Shown: positions 10,880 through 18,766 of the stretch, piece by piece | Position numbering within the stretch: the first letter of the stretch is position 1 | Layout: every line of letters starts with the position of its first letter | From: Isoetes engelmannii | Lineage: Eukaryota > Streptophyta > Lycopodiopsida > Isoetales > Isoetaceae | Reading direction: 5' to 3' | Assembly: GCA_011763485.2 (NCBI GenBank) | Contig: JAANSK020259829.1 | Coordinates: 1-22,167, forward strand | Length of the DNA: 22,167 nt | Made by a program: the position numbers and the translations under genes | Notes under the pieces: model-generated | What the model was told of the DNA's origin: nothing | Seen by the model: the letters and a program-made list of their open reading frames with translations, nothing else | The model's database searches: none

Positions 10880-11720
10880 CCTATATGCAACCATTGGGGC
10901 CCATAATACCATGTGGCAGCTTCCCATTGCACAAGTGGCCCAACCCTAATTCGAGGGTATAAATAGGGCACTAACCCTAAGTCACCTTTTTGGGTTCTAT
11001 CAGCTATTCCTAGAAGAGGAGCCCAAAGGGTCAGCACAGGTAAGCGCCAGGTAGAAGGCGGCCTCACAGCAGACGCCAAACCAGCAACACCAATGTGCTA
11101 TTATAGCGGATCACTCTTCAAAGCTCTTCGAGATGGTCTAGGCACAAGTCAAGGGTCATGTGGCATTAGTTCTAGGTGATATTGTAGGCTTAATTGGTGT
11201 AATTAAGCTAGATTCATCTAATTTTAGCCTTAGATGCCCTTCTGAGCCTAAGGACTCCAACCCTAAAATGAGACTGACCAATGAACCCTAATCATTTGTT
11301 CTTATGTATGATTAGAATAGTTAGGTTAAAATTGTCGTTAATATTCTGTTTTGTTGTTATTCTATTTTGTTGTGATGATCATGCATGTTCTCTCTATTTG
11401 TACCTCTTGACCTTGGGGAAAGGGGGTAGAGACGTAAGAGCCATATGTAGAGATGACTCTAGTGAATGACCTCATTAGTTCCCATTAGATTCAGCATGTG
11501 CATAAGAACCCCACTGATCATGGGCAAAAGGGATTGACTGGCTTACAAAGGAGGACTTGTCCGAGTGCAGTTGGTCTCTTGGTGTGGAATGTTGAATGGG
11601 ACCGTTGCTTGCTAGACCTCATAGCTTGCCACAACGATATGGGATTGACCCCTGGGCACCTGATGTTTACTTTCCAAAAATTAGGAAGCAAAATTTGGAA
11701 GAGGACAGAAGATTAAAGGC
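10880..11720 (+). other. possible decayed retroelement or promoter region
   Basis: A TATA-like TATAAATA lies at 10958-10965 inside GAGGGTATAAATAGGGCAC, followed by several hundred bases without a recognisable protein and then a repeat-rich segment. This arrangement would fit the LTR and leader of a decayed retroelement, or an unidentified promoter. No paired LTR, primer binding site or retroviral-type protein was found. Confidence 0.2.
10958..10965 (+). promoter_or_regulatory. TATA-box-like sequence
   Basis: TATAAATA in a GC-rich flank. No gene start can be tied to it. Confidence 0.3.
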
Positions 11721-11738
11721 ATCAAGCGTGGAATGAAG

Positions 11739-11831
11739 GGGGTAGGGTGTCCTCACTCAGGTGGGGCGAGCTACACTAGACCGAAGGCGGTGGGATGTCC
11801 TCACCGGGTGGGGTGAGCTGCACTGGCATGC
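11739..11831. repeat. degenerate tandem repeat, about 48-bp period
   Basis: TGTCCTCAC plus GGTGGGGCGAGCT near 11748-11772 recurs as TGTCCTCACC plus GGTGGGGTGAGCT near 11796-11820, with small indels. It runs directly into the 63-bp duplication that follows. Confidence 0.65.
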
Positions 11832-11957
11832 TGCATCAAGCGCTGGCCGAAAAACATATCATTATCCTTGTGGCAAGCAATTCCAAAGTGCAGATGCATC
11901 AAGCGCTGCCCGAAAAACATATCATTATCCTTGTGGCAAGCAATTCCAAAGTGCAGA
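11832..11957. repeat. tandem duplication, 63-bp unit, two copies
   Basis: Copies at 11832-11894 and 11895-11957 differ at one base (GCTGGCC versus GCTGCCC). The unit starts TGCATCAAGCGCT; a similar GCATCAAGCG also occurs at 11719, so the duplicated unit may be part of an older repeat block. The unit length is a multiple of three and the frame stays open through both copies, but the product is not recognised. Confidence 0.92.
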
Positions 11958-11959
11958 TG

Positions 11960-12650
11960 TGATAGGGTACATGTTTAGGTTTAGTAAAGTTACTTTCTTA
12001 CTTAAATTTTCTCAAAGACTTGTAGTTCTATCTCCTGATCAGCTGCGTGAGAGTTCCCTAAAGGAAAGAAGAGACGAGTGAAGATAGAGAAAATGTCTAG
12101 GAATGCAAGGACACCAAAGTTAAGCTGCACAAATATGTATGTCACTTTGCAGAACTTTGAATTAATTTAGATTATGCAGTTTTTAGAAACAATGAAAATA
12201 AGGTTGTTGAGCTAAGTTGTTCACCCATATATAAAAAAAATGGCATTGTTGACCTTCCAGGAAGTCAATTATTTGCAGCTCAGCCTTAAGACTCAACTGG
12301 AAAGGTAATTATACATGTAATGAATATATGGTTATTCCATTTCTCCTAGTCCTCTCACTCACTTTCTATGAAGGAACAATTTATGAGATTTGCATCAGTG
12401 AGCCACATTAAGAAAGGCATGGAGCAGGGATGTCACACACATTATTGCCCAAACATACCAAAACATTAAAATTTCTGATGGCAATATTAGAAGGAAAATG
12501 GTAACTTAAAACTGATTGTAAGCATAACCATTCTAGATTTCTAGTTTCTGCTAGATCCATATCTACTTGTCTCTGACATGTGTACATCAAACAGGGATTC
12601 ATGCATGTCTTACTAATGGAGGTTATGTCCATGAAGAGCAATTTGAACAA
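11960..12650. other. intergenic, no gene recognised
   Basis: AT-rich sequence with short open frames only. The minus-strand frame at 12408-12737 overlaps the kinase fragment but shows no kinase-like sequence beyond its first residues. Confidence 0.45.
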
Positions 12651-12654
12651 TGAC

Positions 12655-12795
12655 ATACATGGAGTTGTAGGAGAGGACCAAAACCTGGTACCATGTAACC
12701 AAACGTCCATTTTCCCAAAAGAAGCGTGCAAGACCAAAATCTCCTACCCAGGCGTTCATGTCCTTGTCCAGCAAAATGTTTGCAGGCTTACGCAA
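12655..12795 (-). pseudogene. receptor-like protein kinase fragment
   Basis: The frame reads KPANILLDKDMNAWVGDFGLARF, split here as KPANILLDKDMNAW and VGDFGLARF. This is kinase subdomain VIb (after the HRDI part, which is lost) and subdomain VII with the DFG triplet, in the wording typical of plant lectin-type receptor kinases. About 10 codons later the activation segment continues only in another frame as HGTRFWSSPT, resembling the GTRGYMAPE of subdomain VIII. So the catalytic loop is incomplete and a frameshift follows. No extracellular, membrane or remaining kinase parts are visible within 1 kb. This is a relic, not a working kinase. Confidence 0.8.
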
Positions 12796-12887
12796 GATTT
12801 CTTACCAATCTGATTATCTGATGCAGACCCATCAGACCTGTTGATGTCTCTGCTACAAAAGTGTAACCGTCAACAACAGTGATCTCT

Positions 12888-13031
12888 GGCCCTCCTAGAT
12901 TAACAGATTTTATTGGACGGTGTACTCTAGAAAGTCTTGGTGACAGTAAATATAGACCTCCCCTGCTTGCACACTATGTTGATGCAGGCCAGCTTGGGCG
13001 GAAAAGCGGGAAAGGTGCTCATAAATATGAA
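12888..13031 (+). pseudogene. 3-hydroxyacyl-CoA dehydrogenase C-terminal fragment
   Basis: The frame reads [10 protein letters not shown], a shortened segment, then [20 protein letters not shown] and [14 protein letters not shown]. This matches the C-terminal domain of 3-hydroxybutyryl/3-hydroxyacyl-CoA dehydrogenases of fatty-acid oxidation, where L-A-D-F-I-G-L-D, G-D-x-K-Y-x-P, Y-V-x-A-G-x-L-G-R-K and G-x-G-x-Y-x-Y are typical. About ten residues normally found between DFIG and the LGDxKY part (the LDTCLSI region) are replaced by a short RCTLE, which indicates a deletion. The NAD-binding N-terminal domain is absent. It could be one exon of a decayed gene or a fragment carried here by a transposon. 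Confidence 0.7.
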
Positions 13032-13039
13032 GGCCAGAC

Positions 13040-14320
13040 AAATTGTAGGCTATTCTTGCATAAAGTGTTTATGGCACTGTCTAGTTACAGAACGTGGCTG
13101 GCTATGTGTCTAAATTGAAGGCTCAGACAGATCTAAAACAGAGATAATGGTTGCTCTTGTTCGAATTCTTGAGCAAAAAGAGATACAGGGCATTCAAAAT
13201 ATACCTCTTTTTTGCAGAAACTGCCTGTGCTGAAGACTTAAGCTGGCTGCGACTACTGTGACTACGACAGTTCTTGTGGGTCAGACTCTATTTTTACATT
13301 ATGAACACTGGCTGAAATGGAGGAATAAAATGCACCATGGTGGTGAGGAGCCTCTATTTAAAGCTCAAGCAAATGTTTCAGAAAATGCAGAGTTTAACTG
13401 GATTATTCTGAGAAGTCCCTGGTCTTGCATAATACCTGCTTCACACCCTAAACTTTTGACAAATCCTATTCGAAAACACCTAAATTATTTTGTAACCTAA
13501 TATGTAAATCGTGCAAAGGAAGCCAATTCTAACCTGAAATAAGCCCTTCAGAGCACTCAAAATTCGCCCTAAGCTTCTGGGTCTTCAGCAAGTAGCCAAA
13601 TACCAGCAACCCGAGCAAGCCTGGGCAAGCAAAGCCGCATCAGATCCTTTGCTGCCAAATTCAAGAACGTAGCTGGGTACTCCGGTCCGCACTAAAAATA
13701 GCGGCATCCTCTGCCGAGGCAAGCAACACGGCAGCAGAAGCAACTGATTTGTTTTTCTCTTCCTCTATAAACACATCGGCTGATATGTGTTGCAAACGAA
13801 GAACCTTAAAAGAAATGAAGCAGAACTATATATGTTTAAATAAGACACTGCCCATGGAAAAAGGCCCTAAGCCATTGGTCTACACATACTGCAATGTAAT
13901 CAGGGACATTTCAAAATGTATTTGGACGGTTATGGCTGATGTGACAGGTCAGTTCCACCCAAATTAGCACGTACATAATATATTGCATTCGCCCACTTCC
14001 AGAAGATTCAATATATGATTCTATAGTTGGACGCCTCCAGCATGATCGCTCCACCCTCCTCCATTCCCAGGTTCTTCATTTGCTCCAGGTACCCCTTTTG
14101 TTTATTGTTTGTGGCTTGAATGTTACCTATCTGAAATTCATCATAGAAGATACTGAATGTATCAGGAAAGAGACACAAGAAGTTTTAGTGTTTTTCAGTG
14201 GTCACCACATGCGTATATCCACTACAACCCATGTAGGCCTGGGGTACTAATCCAGTTGTGACAATCTAGTATTTTTCACTTCCCAGTAAAAGAGCTGATC
14301 CCTTGAATTTGCAACCATGG
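13040..14320. other. intergenic, no gene recognised
   Basis: Several short open frames (for example 13258-13500 +) carry no family I recognise. A GC-richer patch at about 13600-13740 contains repeated GCAAGC words but no convincing exon. The end of the stretch is the 3' flank of the PPR gene. Confidence 0.45.
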
Positions 14321-14327
14321 GAACTGG

Positions 14328-16397
14328 TTAGCAACTATAAGGCTCATGCATACGAAAAGTTAATCCAAATTGATAGAGACTGGAAACATTTTCACAACTG
14401 TAACACATGTGATCCTGACATGTTTCAACAAAGTCCCGTTTATTCATCATATTGCAGCTCCCAAGCTTCAGTTTCTCTATCTTTCCAACTTCTTCAACCA
14501 TATGTGCATCAGCATAAATGTTTGCCATAATCACATATGCTGCAGTGCAGTTGGGATCTAAGCAAACAACTTGATCAAAAGAGTCCTTCCCTACTTCAAC
14601 ATTACCATGCATTCTGCAGGCAGTAAGCAATGACATCCATCCTAGAAACCCAGAGTGGAATGCTCTATGCAGAAAGTATTTTGCGTCAACCAGACAACCT
14701 GCACGACCTAAAAGATCAACCATACAACTTGAATGTAAATTGGTAGGCACAATCTCATGATACTCTGCCATGGAACTAAAATACCAGTGGCCTTCATCCA
14801 CTAAACCGGCACGACTACAAGCAGTCAAAATACTAAGACAAGATACCTCATTTGGGCTTAATCCTCTTTGTTGCATCTTTTCAAAACATTGCAAAGCCGA
14901 AAGCCCTTCCCCATGTTGTGCATAGCCTGCCACCAGTGAATTCCAAGACACAACATTTTGAACTCTCAATTTGTCAAAAACAGTATGCGCCTCTTCAAGA
15001 CTGCCCGATTTTGCATACATATCAATAAGGGTAATGGCAACAATGTCTGATTGGCGTCCACAATTAAGAAACTGCTCATGAACATGCCTGGCATGTTGTA
15101 TTGCACCTACCTTAGTGCATGCTTTCAGCACACTCGAAAATGTAACTTCATTTGGCGTCAAACGACTTTGTTGCATTATCTCAAAATAGCCTAGAGCTAC
15201 TATAGCTTTGTCATTCTGGACATAAGCCTCGATCATGGCATTCCATGATACTAAATCTAAGTGAGGCAATTTGGAAAAGACTTTGCAGGCTTCTTCCAGA
15301 CCCCCAGATTTGCCATACATATCAATTAAGGTGCTCCCAATAACAATGTCACTATGCATGCCGGACTTGAGGATCTTATCGTGAATGAGCCTACCCTCCT
15401 CTATTGCCATGATGCTTGTACATGCTTTTAATACACTCAAAAATGTCACAAGGTTTGGCTGTATGCCTTCCTCTTGCATCTTCTCAAAACATTCAAAAGT
15501 TAGAAAAGCTTCTCCTCGTTGAGCAGCACCCTCAAGGACTGCACCCCATGAATACACATTTGGCATTATGCCTTCTTCCTGCATTTTCTTCAAACAATCT
15601 AAAGCCAGTGATAGCTCGCCATGCTCAGCATACCCTGCAATCATCGCATTCCAGGATACTACATCTCTGTTTTGCAAGCCATCAAGAACATTACCTGCCT
15701 CTGCGAGGCTCCCACACTTGGCATACATATTGATCAACGCATTGCCAATGAAAGTATCTGATCTCAATTCATTTTGAAGTATCATGTGATGGATGCTTCT
15801 TCCTAAGAACAGTGCTTTCCTCATTGTGCATGCTTTCAGGACAGGAAGAAAAATGTGCTTATCATGTTCCATGTAAGATAATTGCATTTTGTTATACAAT
15901 TCAAGGGCTTCTACACTATGTCCGAGCTTGGCATTTGCCAGAATGATGGCGGACCATGTGTACGCACCAGGCATTAGAATTCTACCAAATGTCTGGTTTG
16001 CTTCAACCAGACTCCCATGGTATGAAAATAATCGAATTAGATGATCACCCAAGACTGCAACTGCATCTATTCCACCATGAGTCATAAGGGACTGCACCTT
16101 TTTGCCAGACTGAATATCCTTTCTTTTCTCACACGTCTGCAAAATGCAGTATGCATGATTTCTATTTAAGGGAAAACACTGTTCACTCAGGATCTGAGCA
16201 ATATCCAGGGCCTTGTCCAAGAGTCCATCCCCACATAGTTTATTCAACTTTTGAATAGATCTGCAGGGTAAAATCAGGCCAAAAACGTTTTCGGCAATAA
16301 CAAAGGGCAGCCATACCACAGAAACGTACCTGTTTGTGCTCGATTCATGCCAATGAATATGCGCAACGAGGATACGACATAGTTGGAACCCAGGCAT
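14328..16397 (-). CDS. pentatricopeptide repeat (PPR) protein, PLS class
   Basis: A 689-residue frame. PPR proteins bind organellar RNA in chloroplasts or mitochondria and act in editing, splicing or stability. From about residue 110 to 640 it is built of about 14-16 repeats of 31-36 residues in P, L and S order, for example DVVSWNAMIAGYAEHGELSL, GRLIHDKILKSGMHSD, NALINMYAKCGSLAEA, NEVTFSSVLKACTKVGA. The end has E-like wording (MVDLLGRAGCLVDA, LLTACRMHGNVEVG, AAYVIMANIYADA) but from about 643 the sequence departs (KLGSCNMMNKRDF...) and there is no E+ or DYW domain. So it would need a separate deaminase partner if it edits RNA. Residues 24-46 may be an unspliced intron (16261-16329). No stops break the frame. 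The target organelle is not clear from the N-terminus. Confidence 0.9.
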   Translation of the reverse strand: MPGFQLCRILVAHIHWHESSTNRYVSVVWLPFVIAENVFGLILPCRSIQKLNKLCGDGLLDKALDIAQILSEQCFPLNRNHAYCILQTCEKRKDIQSGKKVQSLMTHGGIDAVAVLGDHLIRLFSYHGSLVEANQTFGRILMPGAYTWSAIILANAKLGHSVEALELYNKMQLSYMEHDKHIFLPVLKACTMRKALFLGRSIHHMILQNELRSDTFIGNALINMYAKCGSLAEAGNVLDGLQNRDVVSWNAMIAGYAEHGELSLALDCLKKMQEEGIMPNVYSWGAVLEGAAQRGEAFLTFECFEKMQEEGIQPNLVTFLSVLKACTSIMAIEEGRLIHDKILKSGMHSDIVIGSTLIDMYGKSGGLEEACKVFSKLPHLDLVSWNAMIEAYVQNDKAIVALGYFEIMQQSRLTPNEVTFSSVLKACTKVGAIQHARHVHEQFLNCGRQSDIVAITLIDMYAKSGSLEEAHTVFDKLRVQNVVSWNSLVAGYAQHGEGLSALQCFEKMQQRGLSPNEVSCLSILTACSRAGLVDEGHWYFSSMAEYHEIVPTNLHSSCMVDLLGRAGCLVDAKYFLHRAFHSGFLGWMSLLTACRMHGNVEVGKDSFDQVVCLDPNCTAAYVIMANIYADAHMVEEVGKIEKLKLGSCNMMNKRDFVETCQDHMCYSCENVSSLYQFGLTFRMHEPYSC
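16261..16329 (-). other. candidate 69-nt in-frame intron in the PPR gene
   Basis: On the minus strand the bases read AACAG|GTACGTTTC at the donor and TTTTACCCTGCAG|ATC at the acceptor, both strong matches to plant splice sites. The stretch is exactly 69 nt, without stops, so the protein stays in frame with or without it (residues 24-46; spliced junction TNR-SIQKLNK). The internal sequence is hydrophobic and unlike the repeat array. At 69 nt it is near the lower limit for plant introns. Confidence 0.5.
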
Positions 16398-16419
16398 AAA
16401 TTATTGATCTTCAAATTAC

Positions 16420-17018
16420 GCATCATTGGTCCATCGGAATTGGAATAGAGTTTTCCAAGCCCTGGTGTTGGAAGTGCCTAACTCGAAACCCAAAATACAA
16501 AACATGAGACAATTTCTTACCGTGAATTTACCATTAAACATTTTGTCTTGCAGACCATCAGAGATTGCATTCTCGTTATTAACAAATGAAAGGCGTACTT
16601 GCAAGGGATGCAAAGGCGAAACAGAAAATAGGCAGGATGAAGTTGGAAGTAAAATAGAAATGCATTACTATTATTGAATCTCTCTTATTTTAGAATTTGT
16701 TTGTGTTTCTGAATTGAAATGCACAATATTCTTTTGAATCCTTTGTTATAGCGAAAGAAGCCACAGATTCCATACCAAAGACGACAACTTGTGTTATGTA
16801 TTTTCGAGACATAAGAGTAATGTTGTAGGTTGTTGCTAATACATGGTCAATTCATCATTCAAAATCCAAATTCAAAATCCAAATTGTGTGAAAACCAAGA
16901 CAAACTCAGCCCAAGTACACCATAAATTCATGTCATGGCATATGTATCAGATGTGGTGACACATAATCTGTAGCATTTTTGCAACCCATAGAACTCCAAA
17001 TCTTTATTAGTGACAGAA
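16420..17018. other. spacer between PPR gene and TTM3 relic
   Basis: No further gene seen. The first part is the likely promoter and 5' leader of the minus-strand PPR gene. A small direct repeat, CAAAATCCAAATT twice, lies near 16860-16885. Confidence 0.5.
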
Positions 17019-17598
17019 TTATTTGGGCAGTTTCCCAGACCTGAAGATAGCAAACTTTGAACATGTGGAGTAAGAATGTGGAATACCATTAGCTTCCAGA
17101 AATCCACATAATAAAAGACGGATTCTTTCTGGATCGGGAGTCTCACACTCTCAAAGATAGTGCCAAACGTGTAGGTGGACTCATCTAGTTCTAGTGTTTC
17201 TTCTTCCCAGTGAAAAACACTTCGAACATTTCTAAAGCCTCCTAGACACACAAAGTCCTGGCAATCAAAATCTTTAATAACCTTTTTGAGTATGCCACAA
17301 TCCAAAGATACTATCTTTGAGGGATCTTGGACACAGTCACGGCCAATATTGACATCCACATCCTCCTCAACTTCTTCAGCTTTGCTTATTCCATCTACAA
17401 TTATCGCTTTGCCCTTTAGAGTGACCACACAACGAGCATTCTCATCATAAAATCGAAATCTTAAAACTGCCCTCTTTGCACTAAGCTCTCCTCTGCTCCC
17501 ATCACTTGCACATGGGTCTTTTTGTGATACATTTCCAAAAGTGAAGCCACTTTCTGGTGTGCTTCAGCATCAGGCAATCTCAAAACTTCTACTTCCAT
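17019..17598 (-). pseudogene. TTM3: TTM3-like CYTH triphosphatase, broken copy
   Basis: TTM3 is a CYTH-superfamily tunnel enzyme that hydrolyses triphosphate. Three frame segments cover the family from start to stop. Segment 1 (from 17598) reads MEVEVLRLPDAEAHQKV...YHKKTHVQ. Segment 2 (from 17503) has ELSAKRAVLRFRFYDENA, CVVTLKGK, DGISKAEE, VCLGGFRNVR and LELDESTYTFGT. Segment 3 (from 17150) has ECETPDPERIR and CSKFAIFRSGKLPK, with TAA at 17019-17021. Segment 1 to 2 shifts frame at 17504-17505, where about 13 nt (the usual RNTFF part) appear lost. Segment 2 to 3 shifts near 17150-17155. The hallmark ExExK motif should read EVEVK; here it reads EVEVL, because one in-frame codon is missing. Two shifts plus loss of a key lysine make a working enzyme unlikely. 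It lies 66 nt after the CDC26 relic, on the same strand. Confidence 0.88.
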
Positions 17599-17664
17599 AC
17601 CTTTCTGAGATGGGTAGATTAAACTGCTAAAACTAGTCTAGTAAATAGAAAACAATGACTAACC

Positions 17665-17888
17665 CTAATCGGCGAGACCAAGGCGCTGATGGATGGAAAG
17701 CCGTGTCCTTTCGTTTGCAAGGGATAAAGCGCTGGGTGTAGATTTGGAAGCAGAAGCAGAGGAAGGCGCCGCAGTGCCAGCTGAAGAAGCAGCTGCGGCT
17801 GCTGCGCACCAGACCGACGCCTAGCCTCGTCAAATTCTTCCTTGTCGTCTGCCTTGAGCTCTAATCGTGTAGGCTTCCGTCGCATCAT
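17665..17888 (-). pseudogene. CDC26: CDC26 (APC/C subunit 12), frameshifted copy
   Basis: CDC26 is a small subunit that stabilises CDC16/APC6 in the anaphase-promoting complex. The frame from 17888 begins MMRRKPTRLELKADDKEEF, and the RRKPTRLELK motif is the signature of CDC26 from plants to animals. After DEARRRSGA the same frame runs into unlike sequence. The expected plant CDC26 tail continues in another frame, starting at an Ala run, through SSASASKSTPSA and LSLANERTRLSIHQRLGLAD to a TAG at 17665-17667. A one-base loss (or two-base gain) near 17805-17810 explains this. Either of the two adjacent ATGs could have been the start. Order, strand and close spacing to TTM3 match the bicistronic CDC26-TTM3 transcript known in Arabidopsis. 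A base-calling error at this single site cannot be excluded, but the damage in TTM3 favours a true pseudogene. Confidence 0.88.
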
Positions 17889-17988
17889 CTTCTGCTCGTT
17901 CCAACGTTATGGCAAATTTCAGGGCAAAATAGGGATCTTCGCATATTCCGACTTCTTAGCAAAAATGTAAGTAAATTGCTGGGTATTT

Positions 17989-18147
17989 CCTGTGCAGAGG
18001 CGTTATGGCCCAGGAGAAATGGTTGAGGTGGCAATGTGGCCAGGAAATGTCGAGGCCGTACGGCAGTACAGACGAGGCGGCCTCGGCATTTCCTGGCCAC
18101 ATGGCCACCAAGGCCATTTTCGATGGGCCATAACGCCTCTGCACAGG
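17989..18147. repeat. 159-nt foldback (two 70-nt arms, 19-nt loop)
   Basis: 17989-18058 and 18078-18147 are reverse complements with 10 mismatches in 70 and no gaps. Each arm begins CCTGTGCAGAGGCGTTATGG and ends GAGGCCG. Mismatches cluster at arm positions 25-37, leaving long paired blocks at both ends. The foldback is GC-rich in AT-rich surroundings and lies about 100 bases upstream of the CDC26 relic's start. It may be a small inverted-repeat transposon or a hairpin RNA (young MIRNA-like) source; no target duplication was found. Confidence 0.88.
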
Positions 18148-18183
18148 ACGTTATCAACCTTAACGTTTTGGACAGAGGCATTT

Positions 18184-18340
18184 AAGAAGAAACGTAGCAT
18201 TTTGAGGAAGAAACATAGCAGATTTAGGAAGAAACATAGCATTTTCAGGCTTTTACAACAACATTAGAGTGACCGTGGAGTCTAAACATAGCATTTTGAC
18301 AGAGCATTTTCTGCTTTTACAACAGCGGTAGAGCCTAAAT
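18184..18340. repeat. tandem 21-bp repeats followed by a degenerate longer repeat
   Basis: Three 21-bp units (18184, 18205, 18226) share AGGAAGAAACATAGCATTT with few changes. A second, longer repeat follows: GCATTTTC...GCTTTTACAACA occurs at about 18239 and again at about 18306, and AAACATAGCATTTTGA recurs near 18283. Confidence 0.8.
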
Positions 18341-18766
18341 CGCAAATGCTTTATATGAGAAGACAAATGGGTATATAGATCTAAAAGACTCCAGACTGTA
18401 AGCAGAGGTCCGATGGCAGACTTGTTGGGCACAAAATTGTGTGCTTGGACTTAAAGACAAAGCGGAACAACACGTAGTTTAGAAACTGCGATTCAGTCTG
18501 GCAAATCAGGGCGAAAATTTCCATGTAACCTACTTTCTATACCAAAAGAGATTCATAATGAAAAATCGCTCACATTTGGCCGCCACTTTTGATCCCGCTC
18601 CTCTGGGTCTTCCATGCTATTCAGTATTCAATTCCCCTAAATCTGTTGGCTATGGCAAAGATCTGTGGCGGAGAAGCAGGGCAATCTGTGGTAAAACGAA
18701 TTCTAGCACAATCTGTTGGCTATGGCGCAAATCTGTGGCTGAGAACCCTAGAATCTACACCACCAG
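18341..18766. other. spacer before the LINE, with a 70-bp-spaced direct repeat
   Basis: AATCTGTTGGCTATGGC plus ATCTGTGGC plus GAGAA occurs at 18640-18675 and again at 18710-18745. The plus-strand frame from 18558 is open across this repeat into the LINE, but its first 70 residues are not LINE-like. The true 5' end of the LINE is therefore somewhere in about 18560-18780. Confidence 0.5.

Noticed and set aside
17992-18267. Similar proteins on both strands (both starting MQRRYGP)
   Set aside because: They are mirror images produced by the two arms of the foldback, not two related genes.
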